From: Acidimicrobiales bacterium
GTDB taxonomy: Bacteria > Actinomycetota > Acidimicrobiia > Acidimicrobiales > SZUA-35
Length of the DNA: 64,000 nt
Reading direction: 5' to 3'
Assembly: GCA_020630065.1 (NCBI GenBank)
Contig: JAHDCC010000003.1
Span: 101,067-165,066 of the forward strand
Both the position numbers and the translations under genes were made by a program. The first letter of the stretch is position 1; the number at the start of each line of letters is the position of its first letter. Positions 16,175 to 25,365 of this stretch are shown one piece after another. A model generated the notes under the pieces. That model was not told the origin of the DNA. It saw only the letters and a list, made by a program, of their open reading frames with translations, and did not search any database.

Positions 16175-17508
16175 TCGCTAGCAGCCTGAATCTCAATCTC
16201 GATGCCCCGGTTCTTATTGGGTTTGGCATCACCGGTCAGGCTGTTGCCCAGGCGCTTGTTACTCGTTCCTACAAACCGGTCGTGATTGACGATCGTCCTA
16301 CCGACGCTGCCCGCTCGGTCGCAGACCAGCTGTCACTCGAATTGGTGGAGGCCCCTTCAGCGATAGAACTGGCAGAGATAGTGGCTAGTGCTTCAGTGCT
16401 ACTTCCAAGCCCCGGTATCCCTGATAGCCATCCGTGTTTTAAAGCGGCAGCCGATCATGATGTTCCAACCGCGAGTGAATTCGACTTGGCACAGATGTGG
16501 GACAATCGACCGTTGCTGACTGTGACCGGAACTAACGGTAAGACGACGGTTACCTTGTTGGTTGCCGATGCGCTCAACAAGTCGGGTATTCCTGCGGTCG
16601 CGGTCGGCAACACTGATGTTCCCCTGGTAGCAGCGATCGATGATCCAGAGATCGAAGTTTTCGTAGTCGAGGCTTCATCATTCAGGCTGGGGCATAGCCT
16701 CAGATTTGCCCCAGCGGTGTCGTGCTGGCTCAATTTCGCTCCTGATCATCTAGACGCTCACGCCTCATTTGAGGACTACAAGTCGGCGAAGGCATCTATC
16801 TGGAATCATCGTCCTGATGGAAGTGTCGCTATCGCCAATGCCGACGATCAAGTCGTCGCTGAATTAGCGCCACAAGATTCGTCGCTTTTCTCTTTGACCG
16901 ACCAAGATGCTCTATGGCACGTCGATAATGGGGAGCTTGTTGGACCCGAGGGGCCATTTGTAAAGGTCGCTCAACTACAACGCACACAGCCACACGACTT
17001 AGCGAACGCGTTAGCCGCCGCCGCTGTTGCCTACGCTGGCGGAGCGACTATGGAATCGATCGCGACGGTTCTCCAGTCGTTTTCTGGCTTTCGTCACCGA
17101 GTCGAGTTCGTTGGCACCTGGAACGACGTCGCATGGTACAACGATTCGAAGGCTACGGTTCCGCACGCAACTTTGAGCGCTGTGGCTGGATTTGACTCGG
17201 TCGTTTTGATTGCTGGTGGACGGAACAAAGGTTTGGATCTCTCCGAACTTGGCGACGCTGTTCCACCGGTACGGGCGGTAGTGGCTACTGGTGATGCTGC
17301 TGAAGAAATAACACAGGCGTTTTCCGGTCGCGTACCGGTGGAGTCGGCGGAAACCATGGCGGCTGCAGTCGAGACTGCGGCCATTCTGTCCCAACGAGGA
17401 GATGTTGTTGTGCTTTCCCCCGGTTGTACCTCATTCGATTGGTACTCATCGTACAAAGACAGGGGAGACGACTTCTGTGATTTGGTGCGGAAACGGTACG
17501 GTGCGTGA
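16171..17508 (+). CDS. murD: UDP-MurNAc-L-alanine:D-glutamate ligase
   Basis: A 445-residue cytoplasmic Mur ligase that adds D-Glu to UDP-MurNAc-L-Ala. The N-terminal domain starts with GFGITGQAVAQAL (uracil/UDP-binding Rossmann fold), the central domain has VTGTNGKTTVT as ATP loop and VVEASSFRL, and the third domain contains RHRVEFVG and YNDSKATVPHAT, typical of MurD. It ends in LSPGCTSFDWYSSYKDRGDDF, with the conserved SPGxxSFD. The stop overlaps the ftsW start as TGATG. Confidence 0.97.
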   Translation: MIASSLNLNLDAPVLIGFGITGQAVAQALVTRSYKPVVIDDRPTDAARSVADQLSLELVEAPSAIELAEIVASASVLLPSPGIPDSHPCFKAAADHDVPTASEFDLAQMWDNRPLLTVTGTNGKTTVTLLVADALNKSGIPAVAVGNTDVPLVAAIDDPEIEVFVVEASSFRLGHSLRFAPAVSCWLNFAPDHLDAHASFEDYKSAKASIWNHRPDGSVAIANADDQVVAELAPQDSSLFSLTDQDALWHVDNGELVGPEGPFVKVAQLQRTQPHDLANALAAAAVAYAGGATMESIATVLQSFSGFRHRVEFVGTWNDVAWYNDSKATVPHATLSAVAGFDSVVLIAGGRNKGLDLSELGDAVPPVRAVVATGDAAEEITQAFSGRVPVESAETMAAAVETAAILSQRGDVVVLSPGCTSFDWYSSYKDRGDDFCDLVRKRYGA

Positions 17509-19481
17509 TGCCAAACTCGAAGCAAACTACACAAAAGCCTGTTAGACGTTCGAAGTCGAGTTCGAAGTCGACTGGGCGGAAGTCATCACAGACGGTTCTC
17601 GATCTAACCGAAGACGAAAAGCCTCGCCGTAAGAAACGAACGTCTTCTAAAACGTCTTCTTCTGGAACGTCGTCGAAGAGATCATCATCTCGGAGTAAAA
17701 ATCGGCGAGCCGGCTCGTCGTCGAAGAGGTCATCATCAGGTACCAAACGGTCTTCAACTACCCGGTCGTCTTCGGGTTCGCGGACGTCGTCGACTCGTCC
17801 ATCCTCGAAGAAACCGGCAGCCACGTCGCGTAAGACTTCTAGCACGTCCAGAAAGAAAAAAGGCTCGTCATCTAGCTCACGCAAACGCGTCGCGGCAAAG
17901 GACGTCCGTTCGGGAACCAAAACAGCTACCAAACAAGTTTCCTCGGCAGCACAAGCTCGCACAAAGGCTGCTCGAGATGGGCAACAGCTTTCGATACTCG
18001 ACGAAATCGAAGCGGAACCTTCGACCTCTAGGAAGAAAAGTTCGGCGACATCTAAACGGGCCAAAACGTCACGTTCGAGTACTTCGAAGTCTCCCCGGAG
18101 ATCGAAATCTACGACAAGGACAAGATCTGCTAGTTCCAGATCTAAAAGATCCTCACGGACTGGTTCCACCGATCGCCAACGACGTTCAGAGCGAAACGCC
18201 GGTTCCTCGAAGCGTCGAGTGAGTGATGTAGATAAATCGAGACAGTCCTCGACTCGTAAAAGTCGACCGAGAGCCGGTAGTAGGCCTGGTCGTCAGTCGG
18301 CGGCAGCGACGCTGCGGCGACAACGCCAGATATTGATGCCTCGCCGTCGAACCTCGGTGATGAACAAAAAGCTTCCGACCACGGAGTCAGGTGAGCGTCT
18401 TGGTTGGCAGATAACGTTCGTAGTCGGGTCGTTGACGTTGTTCGGGCTTGTCATGGTGCTGTCGGCATCTTCGGTCACCAGTCTGTACGAACTTGGCGAT
18501 TCGCCGTTCTTCCAGTTCAAACGCCAACTAGCGTGGGCGGCCATAGGGGCTACTTGTTTCATAGTTTGTAGCCGGCTCGACTATCGACGTGCCCGAACCA
18601 TCATCGGACCACTTTTGCTGCTTTGCGCAGCGATGATGATAGCGGTGCTGATACCGGGCGTAGGTACGACCGCCGGTGGTTCAACCAGATGGTTGGGTTT
18701 TGGCCCGTTCCTCATGCAGCCTTCTGAGCTGGTGAAACTCGCAGTCATTGTCGTGTCAGCTGACTTGTTAACTCGCCGTCAACGCCGTATGGATCGGCCG
18801 GAATTGACCGTACATCCAATTATGTTCATGGTCATCTTCTTCTCGACTCTTCTGTTACTCCAACCCAAACTCGGAACAGCTTTGATCCTCGGAGCCGTCA
18901 GCTTCCTAATGCTGTTCATCGCTGGAGCGTCAACGAGAAGTCTCCTCAGTTGGGCGGCGGTCGGAACCATCGCCGCTTCGATCCTTGCCTACGGAGCCTC
19001 TTACCGGCGTGCTCGTCTACTCATCTTTCTCGACCCATGGGCTAATCCAGACGGAGGAGGGTTTCAAGTCATCCAAAGTCAAGTAAGTATCGCATCAGGA
19101 GGGTGGTTTGGTGTTGGACTAGGAGCAAGTCGAGCAAAATGGGGCTTTCTTCCCACCGCCCAATCCGACTTTATCTTCGCCGTTGTGGCGGAAGAAGTTG
19201 GGCTCATAGGGGCTAGCGCACTGATCGGAGGGTTCGTCTTGATCGGCCTTCTAGGCTTTCGCACAGCCTTGGCAGCTCCGGATCGGTTCGGAATGCTTCT
19301 GGCCGCAGGTATTACCTGCTGGATTCTGGTTCAAGCGTTCCTAAATATAGGTATGGTGCTTTCGGTTCTTCCAACAACCGGAGAGCCGTTGCCTTTTGTT
19401 TCCGCTGGAGGTTCGAGCCTGATGACGGTAATGGCGGCAGCTGGAATATTGACAAGTGTGGCTCGTAGATCGAACCCATGA
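17508..19481 (+). CDS. ftsW: septal glycosyltransferase FtsW with ~300-residue basic tail
   Basis: A 657-residue SEDS protein that polymerises lipid II at the septum. Residues 1 to about 298 are a disordered Ser/Arg/Lys-rich tail with recurring SSKRSSS-type units. Then come about ten membrane helices with SEDS motifs: MVLSASSVTS, WLGFGPFLMQPSELVKLAVI, LQPKLGTALI, and LPTAQSDFIFAVVAEE, whose Asp matches the catalytic D297 of E. coli FtsW. VLPTTGEPLPFVSAGGSSL closes the domain. A short acidic patch (QQLSILDEIEAEP) breaks the tail near residue 159. I use ATG at 17508 (TGATG with murD); GTG at 17505 is one codon longer. Confidence 0.95.
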   Translation: MPNSKQTTQKPVRRSKSSSKSTGRKSSQTVLDLTEDEKPRRKKRTSSKTSSSGTSSKRSSSRSKNRRAGSSSKRSSSGTKRSSTTRSSSGSRTSSTRPSSKKPAATSRKTSSTSRKKKGSSSSSRKRVAAKDVRSGTKTATKQVSSAAQARTKAARDGQQLSILDEIEAEPSTSRKKSSATSKRAKTSRSSTSKSPRRSKSTTRTRSASSRSKRSSRTGSTDRQRRSERNAGSSKRRVSDVDKSRQSSTRKSRPRAGSRPGRQSAAATLRRQRQILMPRRRTSVMNKKLPTTESGERLGWQITFVVGSLTLFGLVMVLSASSVTSLYELGDSPFFQFKRQLAWAAIGATCFIVCSRLDYRRARTIIGPLLLLCAAMMIAVLIPGVGTTAGGSTRWLGFGPFLMQPSELVKLAVIVVSADLLTRRQRRMDRPELTVHPIMFMVIFFSTLLLLQPKLGTALILGAVSFLMLFIAGASTRSLLSWAAVGTIAASILAYGASYRRARLLIFLDPWANPDGGGFQVIQSQVSIASGGWFGVGLGASRAKWGFLPTAQSDFIFAVVAEEVGLIGASALIGGFVLIGLLGFRTALAAPDRFGMLLAAGITCWILVQAFLNIGMVLSVLPTTGEPLPFVSAGGSSLMTVMAAAGILTSVARRSNP

Positions 19482-19512
19482 ATCGATACACGATGATGTT
19501 GAGGGTGTAATT

Positions 19513-20631
19513 ATGACGAAACCGAAAGTGATCATCACAGGAGGCGGAACGGCTGGCCACACGAACCCTGGCATTGCTATAGGCCAGGCCCTAGTGGCCC
19601 AGGGTTTAGCTACTAGCGATATTCATTTTGTCGGTGGTGTTAGGGGCAACGAAGAAACGTTGGTAACCGAGGCCGGATTTTCGATCGATCTTCTTCCCGG
19701 GCGGGGTTTGCAGCGAAAGCTGAGTGTCCAGAACCTGAGGTCGATACGCGACCTTATGACTGGACTTGTTCAAGGTTTTGGGCTGCTGATTCGTCGTCGA
19801 CCAAAAGCTGTGGTGTGTTTGGGAGGCTACGCCGCTTTTGCAGTCTCGGCCGCCGCAATCGTATTGCGTGTTCCGTTAGTGATCTCGGAGCAAAACAGCA
19901 GAGCTTCAGTCGTTAACCGGGTTATGGGAAAAATGGCTGCGGTATCTGCTCTACCGTTTCCTGATACCGACTTGCCAAAAGGTGTCCTGACCGGGAATCC
20001 GATTCGCCCCGATGTGCTGGATGCGGTTTCGTCAACCGATAGGAGTGAAGCTCGGGCGTCGTTTGGGGTAGAACCAAATCGCACGATGATAGCGGTATGG
20101 GCTGGTTCGTTAGGGGCGACAAAAATCAATAACGTTGTGCGTGAACTGGCCGAGAACTGGTCTAACCGTGAAGACATCGCCCTTTACCATGTTGTCGGCA
20201 AACGTGACTGGCACATGTTTGGTGAGGTGCCAGATTCGATAGCTGAGGGAAAGCTCTACTACAAGACAGTGGAGTACGAAAACAATATGGCCGCCCTGCT
20301 CGCTGGCGCTGACATAGCGGTATGTCGTTCGGGCGCGTCGACGGTTTCTGAACTGGCGGTTGCCGGTCTTCCTTCTGTTCTTGTTCCGCTCCCTAACGCC
20401 CCTCGAGATCATCAAACAGCAAACACCGACGAACTGATCAGAGTCGGCGGCGCAGTTTTGCTCCCTAACGATGTACTCAATGTGCAAACACTAGGGGCGG
20501 AACTTAGAGACCTCGTGCAGGACTGGGAACGCCGAGCAAAGATGGCAGAGGCCGCAAAAAGTGTTGGACGTCCGTCCGCTGCCGCCGATGTCGCTCGTCT
20601 GGTATTGGAAGCAGGAAAGATCAATGAATAG
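19513..20631 (+). CDS. murG: lipid II-forming GlcNAc transferase MurG
   Basis: A 372-residue GT28 peripheral membrane enzyme that adds GlcNAc to lipid I. The N-terminal glycine loop is GGGTAGHTNPGIAI (family: GGGTGGHxxP), lipid-acceptor loops include CLGGYAAFAV and ISEQNSRASVVNR, and the UDP-GlcNAc site is CRSGASTVSELAVAGLPSVL followed by NAPRDHQTANTDEL. The ORF track starts upstream, but ATG at 19513 (MTKPKVIITGG) gives the family N-terminus and has GAGGG 8 bases upstream. It is 31 bases from ftsW and overlaps murC by 8 bases. Confidence 0.97.
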   Translation: MTKPKVIITGGGTAGHTNPGIAIGQALVAQGLATSDIHFVGGVRGNEETLVTEAGFSIDLLPGRGLQRKLSVQNLRSIRDLMTGLVQGFGLLIRRRPKAVVCLGGYAAFAVSAAAIVLRVPLVISEQNSRASVVNRVMGKMAAVSALPFPDTDLPKGVLTGNPIRPDVLDAVSSTDRSEARASFGVEPNRTMIAVWAGSLGATKINNVVRELAENWSNREDIALYHVVGKRDWHMFGEVPDSIAEGKLYYKTVEYENNMAALLAGADIAVCRSGASTVSELAVAGLPSVLVPLPNAPRDHQTANTDELIRVGGAVLLPNDVLNVQTLGAELRDLVQDWERRAKMAEAAKSVGRPSAAADVARLVLEAGKINE

Positions 20632-22060
20632 CACTGACTTTACGACCGATTCTGCTATCGGAGCAGTTGATCTATCTTCGCCGCTTTCGGTCCATATTAT
20701 TGGTATCGGTGGCGCGGGTATGAGCGCTATCGCCGAAGTTTTACGGGGTTCTGGCCACACGGTAACCGGATCAGACCTCAACGATTCTGTCGTAGCTGAG
20801 CGTCTCCGTCAGGCGGGGATTAACGTATCGATTGGCCACGATAAGGAAAATGTTGGCGACGTCGACGTCGTCACTCATTCAACCGCTATTCCGGCGAGTA
20901 ACCCTGAGCTGGTCGAAGCGACATCAAGACAGCTTCCCGTGTTGCGCCGAGCTGAGATTTTGACTGCGATAACCAAGGTTTGGAAGACCGCTTCGGTTGC
21001 CGGGACCCACGGAAAAACAACAACATCAGCGATGTTGACAGCAGCGTTGCGTGGGGCCAAACTCGACCCGGCCTTCATCGTGGGCGGCGACTTGTGCGAC
21101 CTGGGACATGGCGCAGCGGTAGGAAGTGGTGAATATCTCGTAGTTGAAGCGGATGAAAGTGACGGCACTTTCGTCGAGTTGGAGTCCCACTCGATTGTTG
21201 TGACTAACGTTGAACCCGATCATCTCGAGCACTACGGAGGTTTCGAGAACCTCCGAAAGGCCTTTATCCAGTTTGTCTGTGAGGCCAGCGGTCCGAAAGT
21301 CATCTGTATTGATGATCCGGGAGCCGCCGAGTTAGCGGCATCGGTGCGGTCCCGGGGAATAGAAATCACCACATACGGGGTAGCAGATACCGCTGATTGG
21401 AAGATCTCTAACCCGCTGCCGACACCCGGTGGTATCTCCGCTGAAATTTCGGGGAATGGAACCACCTACGAATTACGGCTCCAACAGCCAGGCATGCACA
21501 ACGTCCGGAACGCAGCGGCTGCGTTTGCTGTAGCGGTTGAACTTGGAGCTGATCCTGACCTTGCGTTGGAAGCATTGAATAACTTTGGAGGAGTAGGCCG
21601 ACGTTTTGAACGTCGTGGAGAATTCAGAGGCATCCAAATCGTCGATGACTATGCCCACCTGCCCACCGAGGTAGAAGCAGCTCTTAGCGCCGGTCGTAGT
21701 CTCGCACCCGACCGCCTTGTCGCTGTGTTCCAGCCACACCGGTACTCGCGAACCGAACAGCTTTGGTCGACCTTTGGTAACTCTTTTACGGAGGCCGATG
21801 TGCTCTTTGTAACCGGAATCTACTCGTCCGGTGAGGCACCTAGAGAAGGCATAACCGGCAAGTTAGTAGCAAATGCGGTGACCGACGCCCATCCAGAACT
21901 CGATGTCAGATACGTCGAATCGCTAGAAGATGTCACCGCCGAGCTAGTCGCTGAACTTGTTCCTGGAGATCTTTGCATGACTCTCGGCGCCGGTGACCTC
22001 ACAACCATCGCCGACGACATTCTTGCTGGTCTAGCTTCGAAGGTGGATGGTGATGGCTGA
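20624..22060 (+). CDS. murC: UDP-MurNAc:L-alanine ligase
   Basis: A 478-residue cytoplasmic Mur ligase that adds L-Ala to UDP-MurNAc. HIIGIGGAGMSAIAEVL is the N-terminal UDP-binding loop, AGTHGKTTTSAML the ATP P-loop, VVEADESDGTF and NVEPDHLEHYG the catalytic region, and DDYAHLPTEVEAAL plus FQPHRYSRTEQLW the C-terminal domain; all are MurC-type. The start ATG at 20624 lies 8 bases inside murG and has AGGAAAG upstream at 20613-20619. The longer ORF-track start is out-of-frame murG coding sequence. Confidence 0.97.
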   Translation: MNSTDFTTDSAIGAVDLSSPLSVHIIGIGGAGMSAIAEVLRGSGHTVTGSDLNDSVVAERLRQAGINVSIGHDKENVGDVDVVTHSTAIPASNPELVEATSRQLPVLRRAEILTAITKVWKTASVAGTHGKTTTSAMLTAALRGAKLDPAFIVGGDLCDLGHGAAVGSGEYLVVEADESDGTFVELESHSIVVTNVEPDHLEHYGGFENLRKAFIQFVCEASGPKVICIDDPGAAELAASVRSRGIEITTYGVADTADWKISNPLPTPGGISAEISGNGTTYELRLQQPGMHNVRNAAAAFAVAVELGADPDLALEALNNFGGVGRRFERRGEFRGIQIVDDYAHLPTEVEAALSAGRSLAPDRLVAVFQPHRYSRTEQLWSTFGNSFTEADVLFVTGIYSSGEAPREGITGKLVANAVTDAHPELDVRYVESLEDVTAELVAELVPGDLCMTLGAGDLTTIADDILAGLASKVDGDG

Positions 22061-22961
22061 AAATATGGATGAGGTTCGATCGGTTCTAGGAACCCTTGGT
22101 GTCTATGAGAAGCCGTTAGGCCCCTTGTGTACCTACCGGGTTGGGGGAGCAGCTGCAGTTTTTGTTGAAGCTGAATCAGTTGACGACTTAATCACTGTTC
22201 AAAATGCGGTTAAACAAACCGGGGTGGAAACGCTCGTGATCGGGCGTGGTTCAAACCTGTTGGTTAGCGACGACGGATTCAACGGAATAGTGGTTCAGCT
22301 TGGATCGGCCTTCACGGGACTTCAGATCGATTCAGACAATGCGCAAATAACTTGTGACGCAGGAGCCCTAATGCCGGTTGCGGCGCGTCGAACTGCCGCA
22401 CTTGGTTTGACCGGTTTTGAATGGGCTGTCGGGGTGCCAGGTTCGGTCGGCGGAGGTGTGCGTATGAACGCAGGCGGCCACGGCTCTGACATCGATGCCA
22501 ACCTAGTTACCGTCGAAATGGTGGACCTTGTAGGTAACGGGGTAACTGTAGTGAAACGTGCTGATCTCGAATTGGGGTATCGATCCTCGAATGTCGCGAC
22601 TACTCAGGTTGTTCTGTCGGCAACATTTCAACTTGATATTGGTGATGTGGCTACTGCGAAACAGGAGGTGTCTGAGATTGTTCAATGGCGACGAAAGCAC
22701 CAGCCTGGAGGTCAAAATGCTGGTAGTGTCTTTCGGAACCCGGAAGGAGATTCAGCGGGACGGATCATCGAGAGCTTAGGTTTGAAAGGCTTTAGGATCG
22801 GTTCAGCAGAAGTTTCCGAAAAGCACGCAAATTTTTTCCAGGCGGACCCTGATGGGTCGGCGAACGATGTCTATGAGCTTATTATGACGGTTAAACAACG
22901 GGTAAAGGACGAAATCGGCATCGAGCTACATCCCGAAAATCGACTAATCGGGTTTGGTTAG
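22053..22961 (+). CDS. murB: UDP-N-acetylenolpyruvoylglucosamine reductase
   Basis: A 302-residue FAD-dependent enzyme reducing UDP-GlcNAc-enolpyruvate to UDP-MurNAc. TYRVGGAAAVFVEA and VIGRGSNLLVSDDGF form the FAD domain, followed by GVPGSVGGGVRMNAGGHG, NAGSVFRNPEGDSAGRIIE (catalytic Ser) and a terminal LHPENRLIGF with the catalytic Glu. The length and absence of the extra loop suggest a type II-like MurB. Three in-frame starts exist (22047, 22053, 22065); 22053 has AAGGTGG 6 bases upstream. It overlaps murC by 8 bases and leads into ftsQ after 12 bases. Confidence 0.96.
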   Translation: MAENMDEVRSVLGTLGVYEKPLGPLCTYRVGGAAAVFVEAESVDDLITVQNAVKQTGVETLVIGRGSNLLVSDDGFNGIVVQLGSAFTGLQIDSDNAQITCDAGALMPVAARRTAALGLTGFEWAVGVPGSVGGGVRMNAGGHGSDIDANLVTVEMVDLVGNGVTVVKRADLELGYRSSNVATTQVVLSATFQLDIGDVATAKQEVSEIVQWRRKHQPGGQNAGSVFRNPEGDSAGRIIESLGLKGFRIGSAEVSEKHANFFQADPDGSANDVYELIMTVKQRVKDEIGIELHPENRLIGFG

Positions 22962-22973
22962 GAGAGCGTTCCC

Positions 22974-24161
22974 ATGTTGACCAGCAGGCAGCTAGATACA
23001 GAAGACACAAACCCACGGCGAACCAAACGTCGAGCTAAACGGACCACGTCTAAACCCAAGCGCCCAACGTCGGGGGCGTCGAACAAGTCAGTCCAACGAA
23101 AACTTAAGACCGCCAATAAGCAAGCGGCAAAGGCCGAGAAAGCTCGAGCAAAAGCCGAATCGGAGCATAAGGCGGCCGAGAAGGCGTTGGCAAAAGCCAA
23201 CAAACAGGCCAAAAAAAATGAGCGTTTAGATAAGCGCGATCAGCGGCAGCGAAAACGCGAACGAAGACAAGAAAAGCGAGAAAAACGTTCTTCCGGTTCT
23301 TCTGAAGCGACGCGCCCAGCACGTGTCGGGCTTTTACGAGACCGGAACTCAAGCCGTAAAGGCTTCGAACGTCGTTCGTCAGGGCGGATACGGTTCGCTA
23401 TTGTCGCGGTGTTAGCTGTGTTATCTGCTGGGGTAATTGGTGCGATCGTTTACGTGAACAGTTCCGAATTTGGGGTTACCTCCATCGAGGTTGCGGGGGC
23501 CGAAAAAGCTTCAGATGAAGATATTATCGCCGCGTCTTTGATCGAAATAGACCAGAACCTTCTTGAAGTCGAACCCCCTAAAGTGGCAGAGCAAGTTGAG
23601 AAAGTAGCGTGGGTAGATCAAGCTTCCATCGATCGAAAGTGGAATGGTTCGATCGTGATATCAGTCACTGAACGTCAGGCGGTTGCCGCGCTGGAGTCAC
23701 CATCTGGTTTTGTTCTGGTTGACAACAGCGGTCGTCAACTCGAGAAAGTGCCGAATGCTCCCGGATCACAAATTCCCGTTACAGGGGTCAAAGTTTCGGG
23801 CGTGATTGGTGAAGAGGTTTCCGCTGAGGGGCTTCAAGCGACCAACTTTATTGGCTCGATTTCGCCGAAAATACGACCAATGGTGCGAAACATCGCCGTT
23901 GATAGCGGCCGTTTAGTCGCAGAACTCGATGTTGAACAAATTGAACAGGATTTCGCAGCCGCTGATACGTCGATAATGGCGAACTTTGGCACGAACCAAG
24001 AACTCGATGAAAAGATGGCTTCTTTGGAAACTGTTTTGGAGCGAGTTGACCTGACATGTGTAGTCAGGATTGATTTATCATCTCCATCAAAGCCCACTGT
24101 TCTGCGTACTCCAGCAGTGACCAATTTGGAGAAGCTACCAACCGGCCTGGTTGACTGCTAA
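22974..24161 (+). CDS. ftsQ: FtsQ-like division protein with long basic coiled tail
   Basis: A 395-residue single-pass protein. Residues 1-140 are cytoplasmic and very basic; residues 38-105 are Lys/Ala/Arg/Glu-rich (KTANKQAAKAEKARAKAESE) and likely helical. The membrane helix is residues 141-161, then a POTRA domain (FGVTSIEVAGAEKASDEDII) and the beta domain (VAWVDQASIDRKWNGSIVISVTE region). FtsQ bridges FtsL/FtsB to the septal synthase. AGGAG at 22960-22964 precedes the ATG. The tail is much longer than in model FtsQ proteins and parallels those on FtsL and FtsW. No ftsA lies between ftsQ and ftsZ, as usual for actinobacteria. Confidence 0.92.
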   Translation: MLTSRQLDTEDTNPRRTKRRAKRTTSKPKRPTSGASNKSVQRKLKTANKQAAKAEKARAKAESEHKAAEKALAKANKQAKKNERLDKRDQRQRKRERRQEKREKRSSGSSEATRPARVGLLRDRNSSRKGFERRSSGRIRFAIVAVLAVLSAGVIGAIVYVNSSEFGVTSIEVAGAEKASDEDIIAASLIEIDQNLLEVEPPKVAEQVEKVAWVDQASIDRKWNGSIVISVTERQAVAALESPSGFVLVDNSGRQLEKVPNAPGSQIPVTGVKVSGVIGEEVSAEGLQATNFIGSISPKIRPMVRNIAVDSGRLVAELDVEQIEQDFAAADTSIMANFGTNQELDEKMASLETVLERVDLTCVVRIDLSSPSKPTVLRTPAVTNLEKLPTGLVDC

Positions 24162-24259
24162 CGTTAACCTTTATTGTTCGTCTTACTCAGGGCCGTAGTG
24201 ACCGAGACGAAGCTCTCAGATTTTTATTCAGCTTTATTGCCTAGAGGACTTTCCACCTA

Positions 24260-25351
24260 ATGAATACCCAGAATTATGTAGCCAACGTTAAAGTCGTCGG
24301 TGTCGGCGGTGGCGGCTGCAATGCGGTTAACCGAATGATCGACGCAGGGCTCCGAGGCGTCGAATTTGTTGCCGTCAATACCGACGCTCAAGCTTTGTTG
24401 ATGAGCGATGCCGAAACAAAGATCCATATCGGTCGGGAACTCACCCGGGGTTTGGGAGCCGGAAGCGACCCCTCTGTTGGAGAAGCAGCCGCAGATGAAC
24501 ATCGAGAAGAGATCAGTGACGCGCTTGATGGTGCCGACATGGTATTCATCACCGCTGGTGAAGGTGGCGGTACTGGTACTGGAGCAGCGCCCGTCATCGC
24601 CGAGGTGGCGAAAAGCCAGGGTGCGTTGACCATTGCGGTAATTACCCGACCGTTCGGATTCGAGGGACGTCGACGGGCCTCCCAGGCCGAATCAGGTATC
24701 AAGAAACTTCGTGAAAAGGTTGATACCCAAATCGTTATTCCTAACGACCGGCTCCTCTCGATCGCAGACGAAAAAACGTCGATGGTGGATGCCTTTCGAA
24801 TGGCTGACGAGATACTTCTTCAAGGTGTATCCGGTATTGCCGATTTGATCACGACTCCCGGTCTCATCAACACCGACTTCGCCGACGTCCGGATGATCAT
24901 GCACGACGCCGGAAGCGCGCTTATGGGTATCGGTAAATCTGAAGGTGAAGGCCGAGCACTAGCGGCCGCCCGTGCGGCCATCGCCAGCCCGCTGCTTGAA
25001 GCTTCTATCGAAGGAGCACAAGGCATTCTTTTGACCATCGCTGGAGCGAGCGATCTTGGCATTTTCGAAGTAAACGAAGCGGCAGAAATAATCCACGATG
25101 TTGCTCACCCCGATGCCAATATCATCTTCGGTACCGTCGTAGACGAGAACCTGGGCGATGAAATCCGGGTGACCGTAATCGCTGCCGGTTTCGACCGGTT
25201 TGACACCGCACCCGACTACGAGAGCCGTCTCCAATCACGAACCGTGTCGTTGGAAGAAGAAGACCACACCGGCCCGGTAGATCTCTTCGAAGAGGAAGAC
25301 GATGATGACGGGTTCGACGAAGACTTCGATGTGCCATCGTTTCTCCGTTAA
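24260..25351 (+). CDS. ftsZ: cell division GTPase FtsZ
   Basis: A 363-residue tubulin homologue that forms the Z-ring. [17 protein letters not shown] begins the GTPase domain, [12 protein letters not shown] (GGGTGTG at 102-108) is the tubulin signature, and [10 protein letters not shown] and [11 protein letters not shown] (T7 loop region) are intact. The C-terminal linker is short and strongly acidic and ends in [12 protein letters not shown], the conserved peptide that docks SepF in actinobacteria. A 98-base gap after ftsQ, with AGAGGA ahead of the ATG, could hold an ftsZ promoter, but I see no clear -35/-10 pair. Confidence 0.98.
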   Translation: MNTQNYVANVKVVGVGGGGCNAVNRMIDAGLRGVEFVAVNTDAQALLMSDAETKIHIGRELTRGLGAGSDPSVGEAAADEHREEISDALDGADMVFITAGEGGGTGTGAAPVIAEVAKSQGALTIAVITRPFGFEGRRRASQAESGIKKLREKVDTQIVIPNDRLLSIADEKTSMVDAFRMADEILLQGVSGIADLITTPGLINTDFADVRMIMHDAGSALMGIGKSEGEGRALAAARAAIASPLLEASIEGAQGILLTIAGASDLGIFEVNEAAEIIHDVAHPDANIIFGTVVDENLGDEIRVTVIAAGFDRFDTAPDYESRLQSRTVSLEEEDHTGPVDLFEEEDDDDGFDEDFDVPSFLR

Positions 25352-25365
25352 ACCCATCGACGTAG

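Noticed and set aside
17285-18169. 294-residue reverse-strand ORF opposite ftsW
   Set aside because: It is the complement of the Ser/Arg/Lys repeat region (TCG/TCT/CGT codons read as Arg/Asp/Glu), has no ribosome binding site and crosses the murD-ftsW junction.
23368-23380. second LexA-like site CGAACGTCGTTCG inside ftsQ
   Set aside because: The half-sites are separated by three bases instead of four and it lies within coding sequence.
24162-24259. separate ftsZ promoter
   Set aside because: Several TTG-like and TA-rich hexamers exist, but none pair with 16-18 base spacing well enough to claim.
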